This document shows, one piece after another, positions 1 to 8,562 of a stretch of DNA of 64,000 nucleotides (position 1 is the first letter of the stretch; the number at the start of each line of letters is the position of its first letter). The notes beneath the pieces were generated by a model. The model did no database searches. It was not told the origin of the DNA and saw nothing but the letters and a program-made list of their open reading frames with translations. Source of the stretch: Ischnura elegans (lineage: Eukaryota; Arthropoda; Insecta; Odonata; Coenagrionidae); contig NC_060252.1 in NCBI RefSeq assembly GCF_921293095.1, positions 47,554,881 to 47,618,880 on the forward strand, written 5' to 3'. Made by a program: the position numbers and the translations under genes.

Positions 1-541
1 CAAACACGCTTCGGAAGGTTCGTTGTGTGAGGGGTAAGAAATGCAAATAGCCTCTGGATAAAAAAACACCACCTGGTGATTTAATTGGCAATGAGCATCG
101 TTGGCTATCAGCTTACGGGAGGAATGGCGTGTGTGTTTTACGGCCATCAGATAAGAGTCGGAGGAAATGGATTCAGAAACGCTTTGGAGTGGCTCGTTTA
201 TATCATTCCTCTACTTCTTTTTATTCACACCTTCCCGACCCATTGGGCTTTCTTCCCTTTGAAGTGAGAGGCAGTGAATGTTTCGAGTCGTGCTTAGATA
301 AGGGGTTGTGCGGTAAATATTTTCATTTTTTTTACAGTGGAGTGAAATGAATGCTAAGGCTAGTTGTGCTCAGTTCTCAGGCTCCATAATTTTCTTAGAT
401 AAAATATTATGTATTTGAGAAATAGTCAATTTTTGAAAAAGATCTACTTTATATACTGTGATGATTTCAAGATTCCAGTGTGTGTTTGTAACAAGTGACA
501 CGTAACTAAAAAAAGGCCAAACAAGACCGTTCGAGATGAAG
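1..541. other. Left flank, no recognisable gene
   Basis: Mixed-composition sequence upstream of the BEL insertion. The open frames here are short (under 85 codons) and overlap in different phases. None shows a motif I recognise. A T-rich tract followed by ACAG near 330-340 resembles a splice acceptor, but there is no exon to attach to it. I see nothing supportable. Confidence 0.6.
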
Positions 542-546
542 GAATG
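542..546. repeat. Target-site duplication, left copy (GAATG)
   Basis: GAATG directly precedes the 5' LTR and is repeated exactly at 6539-6543 after the 3' LTR. Five bases is within the usual range for BEL/Pao integrase. The perfect match shows that this is an undisturbed integration, not a recombinant of two elements. Confidence 0.93.
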
Positions 547-661
547 TGTTCGGTTTTGCGCCAAACGCTCTCGTTTTGTCTGAGTTACGACCCGAGCGGC
601 GCTGCCTTCGCCCTCCCCCACTTCCTCTCGTCTCGTGCGGGCCGGATCGACGGAGCGACTT

Positions 662-663
<2 letters not shown>

Positions 664-700
<37 letters not shown>
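664..700 (+). repeat. TC dinucleotide run in 5' LTR
   Basis: A pure CT/TC tract of 37 bases. The equivalent tract in the 3' LTR is 31 bases (6210-6240). Both LTRs are copied from one template, so the (TC)3 difference arose during reverse transcription or after insertion. Confidence 0.95.
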
Positions 701-703
<3 letters not shown>

Positions 704-793
704 CGTCACCGGCGGAGAAACTCCTCGCACCTGCCCTGCCGTACTCTCTCTGCGGTTGCCGGGCACTGGACACGTCGCAACGGCCTGCCAACT

Positions 794-950
794 GCTGGTC
801 CTTCGGGCTCACCTATTGTGTTATAATTGTGTTGAACTTTAACTTGAGCTGGTCCTTCGGCTCACCTATTGTGTTATAATTGTGTTGAACTTTAACTTGA
901 GCTGGTCCTTCGGCTCACCTATTGTGTTATAATTGTGTTGAACTTTCAAT
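794..950 (+). repeat. Three 53-54 bp tandem repeats in 5' LTR
   Basis: Copies begin at 794, 848 and 901 with GCTGGTCCTTCGG and continue into CTCACCTATTGTG and TATAATTGTGTTGAAC. The first copy has one extra G. The third copy is shortened and runs into CAATTTTGTATT. The first 11 bases of the TGGTCCTTCGG segment are identical to the start of the primer binding site just downstream. Confidence 0.9.
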
Positions 951-998
951 TTTGTATTAAAACTATACTGTCTGAAAATGTGGTTTATTTCCGCCACA

Positions 999-1338
999 TT
1001 TATTTTGGTCCTTCGGGCCGGATTCATTGTATTCGCAATCAGTGCATGAGTTTATTGTACCCAGTGCTTGTAAGATACAGTCAAGTAGTATCATCGCTAA
1101 ATGTTGCTCTTTTCTGCTCATTTTTTAAGTTTTTTGTTACGCTGCATCTACAATCAAGTTGTACTCCGCTGACGGGTGACGACACGTGCTCCTGACTCAT
1201 CGTTGGATTTGACGAGCACACTGACGAGCGTACGTTATCCTACTCCTCTCCTCTCCTATTTTCTACCTCGCGGCTGCCCACGGGAAAATGGTATGGATAT
1301 TTTTTGTATCTTCTTAGTGTGTGTGAATACTCTTAAAA
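999..1338 (+). other. BEL untranslated leader
   Basis: Sequence between the 5' LTR and the first ATG of the long frame. It holds the primer binding site and short open frames only. I saw no distinct packaging motif. An upstream out-of-frame ATG at 1176 opens a short frame that overlaps the Gag start; it has no recognisable content. Confidence 0.7.
1006..1023 (+). other. Primer binding site, tRNA-Tyr type
   Basis: TGGTCCTTCGGGCCGGAT begins 7 bases after the LTR end. It starts with TGG, the complement of the tRNA CCA tail. Eukaryotic tRNA-Tyr begins CCTTCGA and ends with CCGGCTCGAAGGA before CCA, so this site complements its 3' end with a single A-to-G change. That change would pair as G-U in RNA. 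The tRNA sequence is recalled from knowledge of the family, not taken from this window. Confidence 0.7.
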
Positions 1339-4300
1339 ATGAATTTTGCAACTTTTACTCGAAAGTCAAATCTCTTGAAGAAGAGGCTTGAAAGGGTTCA
1401 TGGTTCCGTGCTCTCAACGGAAGCCTCATCGAAAGAGTCCCCTCTTTCAGACATCCAAATTAGGCGTTTGACTTGCTGGAAAAATGAGATTGATAATACG
1501 ATAAGTGAATTCAATGATTTAGTGAATCGTTTCATCGATACAGAGACTCCCGCGGGGCTACAAGATGACGAACTTTTGGTGAAATTACGCGAAGAAATGT
1601 TAGATCTCTGTGTCGACGCAAATTGCATTATTTCTGCATTGCTGCCGATGGCAAACGTTAAACCAGACTACCTCGCCGGAACTCTTGGTGAAAATCCGCT
1701 CCCGCGATCCTCTGTTCGATTGCCAAAGCTTGAGCTGCCGCAATTTTCGGGCGAACCCATTAAATGGATGCACTACTACAACGCGTTTGACGTAACAATC
1801 CATAAGAATCAAGTGTTATCCTCAGTAGAAAAGTTCCAGTACTTGCTAAGTTCTCTTCGCGGTGAAGCTCTGCAATTAGTTTCCGGATTGCCCATTACCG
1901 GAGAAAATTATAAGATTGCTTGGGATTTGTTGCATCAGCGTTATCACAACGTGCGGAAATTAGTGTCTCTTCATGTAAGCAAGATTCTGGACATGCCTCC
2001 GGTAATGAACGGCTCACTTTCGAGCATTCGTTCTTTTTTATCAACGTACTTTGAAAATACGCAAGCATTGTCTGCGTTCCAATACGATATTACTCAAGAA
2101 AACATTTTGCTCCTTTCCATTCTCATAAGAAAATTGGACTTCGAAACTCGGAAGCGTTTTGAAGATACGCGAGGCGTCAATCATGAACTTCCGGCCGTCT
2201 CTGACTTGATTAATTTTTTGGAAGCCGAATGCGTCCATTTTGAAGACGCAATAATTGATGGAAGGAGAACAGTAAAGGGTCCTCAGATCAGAATTAATAA
2301 AACGGCTCTGATTACCACTACCACGGGGAACTTCTGTGCATTCTGTCAAGACCCAAGTCATGCCATTTATTCGTGCTCTGCTTTTAAAGATAAATCGCCG
2401 CAAGAAAGGAAAGTGATAGTGGGGGAGAAGAAATGGTGTTATAATTGTCTCGGAACATCTCACACTGTCAAGTCATGCAACTCATCTCGGAGATGTAACC
2501 GTTGCGCTAAGAGGCATCATTCGCTCCTGCACCTCAACGTGAACTCCTCTTCATCGCTGAATAATCGCCCGGGTACCGCTGCAGCTAATGCGCAATTGCC
2601 CTCACTATCAATTTCTGGTAAATCACAACCGGAATTAACTACAGAAAAACACTTTGTGGGACTATCGTCGTCAAAACCTAATACGTCAATTTTATTGGCA
2701 ACAACTTTGATTCGTTTAACTACACCAAGTGGCTTCTCTCATGTAGTTAGAGGAATTTTAGACTCAGCATCTCAATGCAGTATCATCTCGGAACGCTGTG
2801 CTCAAGTTTTGAACGTTACACGCCGACGAGTAAATAATGAGATTAATGGACTATCACAATCTCATGTCAAATGTAATGGATTAACTTTTCTTAGTTTATC
2901 ATCTGTCGGTGGAAAAGTGCTCGCTTACTCACATCCTATGATGATTTTACAAAATATCACTTCCAATTTGCCTCTCGCAACTATTTCGCCTGAAGTGAAA
3001 GAGAAGATGAAATCATTTGTCTTGGCTGACCCAACCTTTGATGTGCCCTCTCCTGTTGATGTTTTAATTGGAGCTGACCTCTTCCCTCATGTATTTACGG
3101 GAATTCGCTGTTTCCTTAGAGAAAATTATCCACTGGCCCTTGGTACTATTTTCGGATTTGTTTTAATGGGCTCAACTCCAATTACTCCAGTGTCTGAAAT
3201 TAATCACAAGCCTTCCATCGCTTTAATTTCAACCCATGATGCTAATCTCAATACTTCTATTCAACAGTTTTGGAAACTTGAGGAAGTACCTCATTTTTCG
3301 CTTACTCCTCAAGACCGACAATGTGAAGAGCATTTCCAATCAACGCATTCCAGAGATGAAACTGGTCGTTACATCACTCGGCTGCCGTTCAAGGACCTTC
3401 ACCCTCCTCTTGGAGACTCAGCGCTGTGTGCCAAAAGAAGATTTTTTGGTCTGGAAAGAAGACTGTCAGCGCAACCTCTCCTGAGAGAGAAGTATATTAA
3501 GTTTATGTCGGAGTACCTCACCCTAGGTCACATGACACCTTGTGATAATTTCCCTAGAGTTAAGCATTATTTTTTGCCGCACCATGGAGTTTTTAAAAAT
3601 CAAGATCCAAATTCAAGCCTGCGGGTTGTATTTGATGCTAGTTCAAAGACCTCAACGAATGTCTCACTTAATGACATTTTATTGTCAGGACCCAAATTAC
3701 AAAATGATCTTTGTGAAGTTATTCTGCGATTTCGGTGCCATTCAGTTGTATTTGCATGTGACATTCGTCAGATGTATCGTCAAATTAAAATTCATCCTGA
3801 TGACCAGCACTTCCAGTTGATATATTGGCGTGAAACCCCTACGGATCTTCTCAAAGTTTTCAAATTGACAACAGTCACTTATGGAGTGACGAGCGCACCG
3901 TTTCTAGCCATCCGCACTCTTCATCAACTGGCTGAAGATGAAGGTGCTCAGTTTCCGCAAGCTGCTCGTGTCCTAAAGTCTCAAACGTTTGTTGACGATA
4001 TCATTGCTGGTGCAGATAATGTGCAAGAAGCCCTCACACTTCAACATGATTTAACAAAACTCCTCTCATTAGGTGGCTTCCAGTTGAGAAAATGGTGCAG
4101 TAATTCGGATATTTTGATATCCCACATCTCAGAAGATGATAGAGAAATTCCTCTCTCTTTCCAATATTCGGAGCAACCTATTTTTAATATATTGGGTCTG
4201 CAATGGAATTCCACATCCGATGAGTTTTCTTATGCTGTGAAAATATCCAATGTACCTCATACTAAACGCTCAGTACTCTCCGCTATCGCAAGAATATATG

Positions 4301-5835
4301 ACCCCTGCGGTTGGTTGGCTCCCGTGGTATTTTTAGCTAAGTCATTCATACAATACTTATGGACCCTTGGTCTTCAATGGGATGATCCATTGTCTTCTAA
4401 TGTTGCCTTCCGGTGGGAAGAAATTTTGAAGAATCTTGCTAGAGTAAAGGAAATTACGCTACCTCGATCTTTATTTATCGAAAGAACAAGCAGTGTCCAA
4501 CTGCTTGGTTTTTGCGACGCATCTGAGTTGGGATATGCCGCAGTCATTTATTTAAGATGTGCTTCTGCTGACAACAACACCAAGATAGCATTGCTCATGG
4601 CTAAATCCCGTGTCGCACCTCTCAAACGTATCTCTTTACCCCGATTGGAACTTTGTGGGGCGCATTTACTGGCTAAACTCATTCATTATAGTTCAAACTT
4701 GGTGTCCAATTACTGTAAAATGGAATCTGTCACTGCCTGGTGTGATTCAACCATTGCTCTCTCATGGATCCGCACCCCTCCCTATCGCCTTAAGGTGTTT
4801 GTAGCAAATCGAGTTGCCCAGATTCAAGAATGGGTACCTCCTGAACGTTGGTTTCATGTATCGTCGCAACACAACCCCGCTGATTGTGCCTCTCGTGGAT
4901 TACCCACTCCTCTCTTCGCGAAGAATTCCTTGTGGTGGTCTGGCCCTCGCTGGCTCTCTCTCCCGCCAGAAGACTGGCCGTGTTCTCCCTTCGCTCCTTT
5001 GGACGAGGATCTACCGGAAGTGAAACAACGAATATTCAACGTTTGCTCCTCAATAAGACCATTTCAGAAGACCGGAATGGATTATGCTGGACCCTTCACT
5101 ATTAGGAGCCATGCTCTAAGAAGAACTGTTCCATTAAAGGTCTATTTGTGTCTTTTTATTTGCATGTGTACCAAGGCTGTTCATCTAGAAGTAGTCACTG
5201 ATCTCTCATCGGACGCCTTCATTGCAGCACTAACCCGATTTGTATCAAGGAGAGGACTTTGTAGTGATCTATACTCCGATTGCGGAACAAACTTCGTTGG
5301 TGCATCCACGCAGTTGAAAAGGACAATAAAGAACTTCTATTCATCACCGGAAACTCAAGAGGCCATTTCCCATTTCGCTACTGAAAACTGCATCAACTTC
5401 CATTTTATTCCCCCTGCCGCGCCCCACCAAGGAGGGTTATGGGAAAGAGCCATTAAAAGCGCCAAAACACTCTTAATTCGTTCCATTGGCCAAACTCTTC
5501 TCACTTTGCAGGAATTTATTACGCTTGTCACTAAGGTAGAAGCCATGCTGAATTCTCGTCCTCTTACACCTCTTTCCACGGATCCTGCTGATGTATCGGC
5601 GCTGACCCCGGGACACTTTCTCATCGGAACCTCAATGACAGCCATTCCAGAGAACGATTTCGCCGCTCTACCCACCAATAGGCTCAGCAGATGGCAGACT
5701 GTTCAAGCCTTCTCACAGCGCATCTGGCGCCGATGGCATCAAGAGTACCTCCACACTCTTCAGCAGAGGTCAAAATGGACTCGGCGCAGGGAAAATCTTA
5801 AGGTGGGAGATTTAGTTGCGGTGCACTCCCCGTAA
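1339..5835 (+). CDS. BEL/Pao Gag-Pol polyprotein, internally deleted and truncated
   Basis: A 1498-codon frame encoding structural and replication proteins of a BEL element. Visible domains: a DUF1759-type Gag region (about residues 125-270, with the conserved LPKLELPQFSG stretch); two CX2CX4HX4C zinc knuckles starting at C333 and C367 and a third Cys/His cluster at C386; a DUF1758-like aspartic protease with the LDSAS motif (D475); reverse transcriptase with D808 in ACDIRQMYRQI and the FVDD box at 884-887; RNase H with D1060, E1104 and D1136; and an integrase core with D1248, D1314 and E1369. The RNase H end runs almost directly into the integrase core near residue 1235. In family members several hundred residues lie there, including the HHCC zinc-binding domain, so an in-frame deletion is likely. 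The frame ends at TAA 5833-5835, inside the C-terminal DUF5641-like domain. The ATG at 1339 is the first in frame after the leader. The protein is not expected to complete transposition alone. Confidence 0.93.
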   Translation: MNFATFTRKSNLLKKRLERVHGSVLSTEASSKESPLSDIQIRRLTCWKNEIDNTISEFNDLVNRFIDTETPAGLQDDELLVKLREEMLDLCVDANCIISALLPMANVKPDYLAGTLGENPLPRSSVRLPKLELPQFSGEPIKWMHYYNAFDVTIHKNQVLSSVEKFQYLLSSLRGEALQLVSGLPITGENYKIAWDLLHQRYHNVRKLVSLHVSKILDMPPVMNGSLSSIRSFLSTYFENTQALSAFQYDITQENILLLSILIRKLDFETRKRFEDTRGVNHELPAVSDLINFLEAECVHFEDAIIDGRRTVKGPQIRINKTALITTTTGNFCAFCQDPSHAIYSCSAFKDKSPQERKVIVGEKKWCYNCLGTSHTVKSCNSSRRCNRCAKRHHSLLHLNVNSSSSLNNRPGTAAANAQLPSLSISGKSQPELTTEKHFVGLSSSKPNTSILLATTLIRLTTPSGFSHVVRGILDSASQCSIISERCAQVLNVTRRRVNNEINGLSQSHVKCNGLTFLSLSSVGGKVLAYSHPMMILQNITSNLPLATISPEVKEKMKSFVLADPTFDVPSPVDVLIGADLFPHVFTGIRCFLRENYPLALGTIFGFVLMGSTPITPVSEINHKPSIALISTHDANLNTSIQQFWKLEEVPHFSLTPQDRQCEEHFQSTHSRDETGRYITRLPFKDLHPPLGDSALCAKRRFFGLERRLSAQPLLREKYIKFMSEYLTLGHMTPCDNFPRVKHYFLPHHGVFKNQDPNSSLRVVFDASSKTSTNVSLNDILLSGPKLQNDLCEVILRFRCHSVVFACDIRQMYRQIKIHPDDQHFQLIYWRETPTDLLKVFKLTTVTYGVTSAPFLAIRTLHQLAEDEGAQFPQAARVLKSQTFVDDIIAGADNVQEALTLQHDLTKLLSLGGFQLRKWCSNSDILISHISEDDREIPLSFQYSEQPIFNILGLQWNSTSDEFSYAVKISNVPHTKRSVLSAIARIYDPCGWLAPVVFLAKSFIQYLWTLGLQWDDPLSSNVAFRWEEILKNLARVKEITLPRSLFIERTSSVQLLGFCDASELGYAAVIYLRCASADNNTKIALLMAKSRVAPLKRISLPRLELCGAHLLAKLIHYSSNLVSNYCKMESVTAWCDSTIALSWIRTPPYRLKVFVANRVAQIQEWVPPERWFHVSSQHNPADCASRGLPTPLFAKNSLWWSGPRWLSLPPEDWPCSPFAPLDEDLPEVKQRIFNVCSSIRPFQKTGMDYAGPFTIRSHALRRTVPLKVYLCLFICMCTKAVHLEVVTDLSSDAFIAALTRFVSRRGLCSDLYSDCGTNFVGASTQLKRTIKNFYSSPETQEAISHFATENCINFHFIPPAAPHQGGLWERAIKSAKTLLIRSIGQTLLTLQEFITLVTKVEAMLNSRPLTPLSTDPADVSALTPGHFLIGTSMTAIPENDFAALPTNRLSRWQTVQAFSQRIWRRWHQEYLHTLQQRSKWTRRRENLKVGDLVAVHSP

Positions 5836-5982
5836 ACTCCTCCTCTTCAGTGGTGTTTGGCACGCATAACTAAAGCCATACCAGGTGATGATGGAATAGT
5901 TAGAGTGGTGCAGCTGCGTACCCCCAAGGGCACTCTTACCCGTCCTGCCACCCGAGTATTTCCCCTCCCAATTGACGATTGA
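5836..5982 (+). pseudogene. Separated C-terminal tail of BEL Pol
   Basis: Directly after the TAA at 5833-5835 the same reading frame stays open for 48 codons to a TGA at 5980-5982. It encodes the rest of a DUF5641-like domain: a PPLQW motif, then a segment rich in Val/Arg and a TRPATRVFPLP-type ending typical of BEL integrase C-termini. The single in-frame stop therefore looks like a recent nonsense change and not the natural end. Programmed readthrough is possible but not usual at this place. Confidence 0.8.
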
Positions 5983-6092
5983 CATTTGTTGACTGACGTA
6001 CATTTACAGGAACGGTTTATAATTTTTTGTGTTATGTATTATGAGTTTCTTTTTTCTCTTTTTATTGAACAAGGTGTTCAAGGGGGGCGGAA
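5983..6092 (+). other. BEL 3' untranslated region with polypurine tract
   Basis: Short AT-rich segment between the natural Pol end and the 3' LTR. The purine-rich tract AAGGGGGGCGGAA at 6080-6092 abuts the LTR and is the expected plus-strand primer (it has one C). Confidence 0.8.
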
Positions 6093-6207
6093 TGTTCGGT
6101 TTTGCGCCAAACGCTCTCGTTTTGTCTGAGTTACGACCCGAGCGGCGCTGCCTTCGCCCTCCCCCACTTCCTCTCGTCTCGTGCGGGCCGGATCGACGGA
6201 GCGACTT

Positions 6208-6243
<36 letters not shown>

Positions 6244-6538
6244 CGTCACCGGCGGAGAAACTCCTCGCACCTGCCCTGCCGTACTCTCTCTGCGGTTGCC
6301 GGGCACTGGACACGTCGCAACGGCCTGCCAACTGCTGGTCCTTCGGGCTCACCTATTGTGTTATAATTGTGTTGAACTTTAACTTGAGCTGGTCCTTCGG
6401 CTCACCTATTGTGTTATAATTGTGTTGAACTTTAACTTGAGCTGGTCCTTCGGCTCACCTATTGTGTTATAATTGTGTTGAACTTTCAATTTTGTATTAA
6501 AACTATACTGTCTGAAAATGTGGTTTATTTCCGCCACA
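6093..6538 (+). repeat. 3' long terminal repeat (446 bp)
   Basis: Same sequence as the 5' LTR apart from a TC run shortened by three repeats (6210-6240). Internal 53-54 bp repeats begin at 6334, 6388 and 6441. It ends CCGCCACA and is followed at once by the GAATG target duplication. Confidence 0.95.
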
Positions 6539-6543
6539 GAATG
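6539..6543. repeat. Target-site duplication, right copy (GAATG)
   Basis: Exact match to 542-546, immediately after the terminal CA of the 3' LTR. Confidence 0.93.
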
Positions 6544-6934
6544 CGTCCTCGTAAGGAAAGAATTCTCTTATTTCTCTTTTGGTTTTTGATGTGGCATTTT
6601 TCTTACCCTTCTTATTGACGTTTCCGTATTGGGAGAGTTGGATGGAAACTCCTTCGTTACATATTTGCACCACCTTCGCTCCCACTTCTTATTTCCTCGA
6701 ACCACTTAATTCCAAGCATCATCTGCAATACGATAAAACAAATATAGTTTTCTTCGCTCCTTCTAAGAACCAATTTTGTAGCGAGCCCTCAGTGAAAGTT
6801 AGCCTTGAGTTCAGCCAATTAATTATGTGCTATTATTTGTCCATCTTGGATGTCGTGTGGTTGAACCAATCACCCAATCGTTTCCATCCTCCCACGGAGA
6901 CAATATCTAGAGTTTGTATTAGGAGTATCGTCTG
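6544..6934. other. Intergenic, nothing recognised
   Basis: Pyrimidine-rich host flank to the right of the BEL insertion. It has one open frame of about 120 codons on the plus strand (6579-6941) with no motif and a biased composition (many Phe, Leu and Ser), which I do not accept as a gene. Confidence 0.5.
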
Positions 6935-7263
6935 GAGTTAGTGTGGGCCGATACGGAAACTTCAGCTTCGCTTCCGGAAGATCCTGCGCCTGATACCCAG
7001 GGCAACAAAACGATATCCTTGAAGCACTAGCAGAAGAACCCCCACTCCAGCGAAGACTGGAAGATGTAGCGAAGAAAATCTTCGAGACAGCGAAAATCAG
7101 CAACTACGACATCATCGCAGAACTGGCTGCAGAAGCTCCGAATAAGTGGGACCGATATAAACGGCCAATCTCTTCAATGGGACTGACAGACCTCCAAAGC
7201 ATCGACGTGCCAGCGCTGGAAAAGCTCGTAACTATTGCCACAACGCCAAGCCTGCAAGGGTGA
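6935..7263 (+). pseudogene. Coding-like relic with frameshift, unidentified
   Basis: The stretch is richer in GC than its surroundings and reads like protein in two joined frames. From about 6941 one frame reads VWADTETSASLPEDPAPDTQ. Near 7005-7012 it must shift to the frame that is open from 6994 to the TGA at 7261-7263, which reads DILEALAEEPPLQRR and continues with a helical, acidic/hydrophobic pattern (KIFETAKISNYDIIAELAAEAP). There is no convincing start codon. I do not recognise the family. It could be a broken exon or a Gag-like fragment of a mobile element. The call rests on composition and amino-acid pattern only. Confidence 0.4.
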
Positions 7264-7523
7264 AAAGTTGAAACTACTCCCTTCGTGCAACGAAGCATCA
7301 CCATTTGCAACTCCATCTTGCGTTCATAGGATTGAAAAAATCTTTATCTAATTTGTTTCATTTTTGATTGTTCAGAGCTTGAATAAGAAAGTAGATTTCG
7401 TATTTCTCCGTTTCTCTATCCGTCGCCTATTTCTCGAGCTAATCACGATGAAAAACCCTCTTCGCTTATAATTTCACGACGTCACTGGCTCGCTTTCCGA
7501 GTAGCTTACCGCATCTCGATAAC
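7264..7523. other. Intergenic, nothing recognised
   Basis: AT-rich sequence after the coding-like relic. It has no long frame, repeat or hairpin that I could see. Confidence 0.5.
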
Positions 7524-7537
7524 TATTCGGACTCGTT
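7524..7537. repeat. 14-bp target-site duplication, left copy
   Basis: TATTCGGACTCGTT, identical to 7733-7746 on the other side of the palindromic insertion. Confidence 0.8.
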
Positions 7538-7732
7538 TTAAAGGAAATAAAATAACTATGTTTTATTCCACACTTTATTTTAAATCGTACGACCGGTTTC
7601 AACACTTAGTGTTATCATAAGTGTTGAAACCGGTCGTACGATTTAAAATGAAGTGTGGAATAAAACATAGTTATTTTATTTCATTTAACATGAAGCAATT
7701 CCACAAAGTAACGCCTGAGACTGTGTCTTATA
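7538..7732. mobile_element. 195-bp palindromic insertion with 14-bp target duplication
   Basis: Two 71-bp arms (7538-7608 and 7618-7688) are inverted copies with about two mismatches, around a 9-base loop. A 44-base tail follows, with AATTCCAC and ACGCCTGA. The 14-bp TATTCGGACTCGTT occurs immediately before (7524-7537) and after (7733-7746), so this is a discrete insertion. The arms contain GAAACCGGTCGTACG next to a short AACACT/AGTGTT stem. That arrangement resembles the hammerhead-like ends of Penelope-like retroelements, which often make inverted partial copies with variable target duplications. The class assignment is inference; the insertion and palindrome are seen directly. Confidence 0.7.
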
Positions 7733-7746
7733 TATTCGGACTCGTT
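7733..7746. repeat. 14-bp target-site duplication, right copy
   Basis: Exact copy of 7524-7537 at the right edge of the palindromic insertion. Confidence 0.8.
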
Positions 7747-8560
7747 CATCCGTCTCATGTGGTTCGTAGTCAATGACACTGTAATGAGGGATTCTTTCCT
7801 TCAAGAATCGAGTTTTTCTGAAGACTTAATGAACCAGAAATTTAATGACGTTAATAAATCATGAAAAATAGGGGGTAAATTTTGTATTTTAGAGTTATGA
7901 TAAAATAAATGATTACAAATACTTTCTTCGCTATAGCTTATCTTTCACGTCCATGTAGCGAATTATCTAATTTCATTGTAATATCGGGTCTAAGTGAACG
8001 ACTCCATTGAGGAAATACAAAATTCCGCAGCACTTTCTCATCGATTGGACGCGATATCTAAAGAAAATTAATCAAATCTTGGCGATAACGAAAAACATCC
8101 GCATTCGGTATGGCATCTAAAACCACAGCCATCCACTTTTCACAACTTTCATTTCAATATTTTAACCCTTTTTCTTGTAAGTCGATGACACCACCGACTC
8201 TCGCCGAGAAGGTCACCGCGTCTTAACCACCCTTGTGCGTGGGCCTCGCGTGGCGCATTCTTCTTATCAATATTGCGAGCTATTTTTACTCTACACACTA
8301 TTTTTACTTTACACAGCTACAGTAAAAGGCACTCCACGAACGAGTTCATTAGTTGAAACTCCATTGATGTCAGTACCTCCGCTTTTTTATTTCTTAAAAC
8401 CTTGAGAAAATAGCGAAATAAGGATGAACCAATATGGAAAATAAAAACTGAGGTGCTGTATAATATCTCCCAATACTCGTTCACATTCACAAGCAACAAA
8501 ACAATGATCCTTTTTGAGGGCTGTAGGGACGCCAACTAAGGCGCACTGATCAAAATGTGT
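7747..8560. other. Intergenic, nothing recognised
   Basis: AT-rich host sequence. Minus-strand frames at 8317-8653 are under 90 codons and overlap each other in different phases. No domain or motif is visible. Confidence 0.5.
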
Positions 8561-8562
8561 AC

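Larger units (their letters stand above)
547..998 (+). repeat. 5' long terminal repeat (452 bp)
   Basis: Begins TGTTCGG and ends CCGCCACA. It is the same as 6093-6538 in every position I compared, except that the TC run is 37 bases here and 31 there, which accounts for the whole 6-bp length difference. The second half carries three tandem copies of a 53-54 bp repeat, each containing TATAAT-like sequence. The LTR should hold the promoter and polyadenylation signals, but I cannot place the R region boundaries from sequence alone. It overlaps several open frames of 60-117 codons, which are artefacts of the TC run (Ser-Leu or Arg-Glu repeats). Confidence 0.95.
547..6538 (+). mobile_element. BEL/Pao LTR retrotransposon, recent but defective copy
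   Basis: A complete-looking LTR retrotransposon of about 6.0 kb with 5' LTR (547-998), primer binding site (1006-1023), leader, one Gag-Pol frame (1339-5835), polypurine tract (6080-6092) and 3' LTR (6093-6538). The 5-bp repeat GAATG flanks it on both sides, so the termini are certain: TGTT at the start, CACA at the end. The domain order Gag (DUF1759-like), zinc knuckles, protease, reverse transcriptase, RNase H, integrase, DUF5641-like tail identifies BEL/Pao, which places integrase last as in Gypsy but has distinctive Gag and protease regions. The copy is young, since the LTRs are identical apart from a TC-run length, yet it is disabled by an internal Pol deletion and a nonsense codon. It could only move with proteins supplied by another copy. 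No env-like frame is present. Confidence 0.95.

Noticed and set aside
506..879. Frames over the LTR TC run encoding Ser-Leu or Arg-Glu repeats
   Set aside because: They are products of the dinucleotide repeat in an LTR and recur in the 3' LTR.
2041..2463. 140-codon minus-strand frame inside Gag
   Set aside because: It is antisense to the well-supported Gag-Pol frame and has no domain.
6579..6941. 120-codon frame right of the BEL element as a gene
   Set aside because: Its composition follows the local pyrimidine-rich DNA, and it shows no motif or partner exon.
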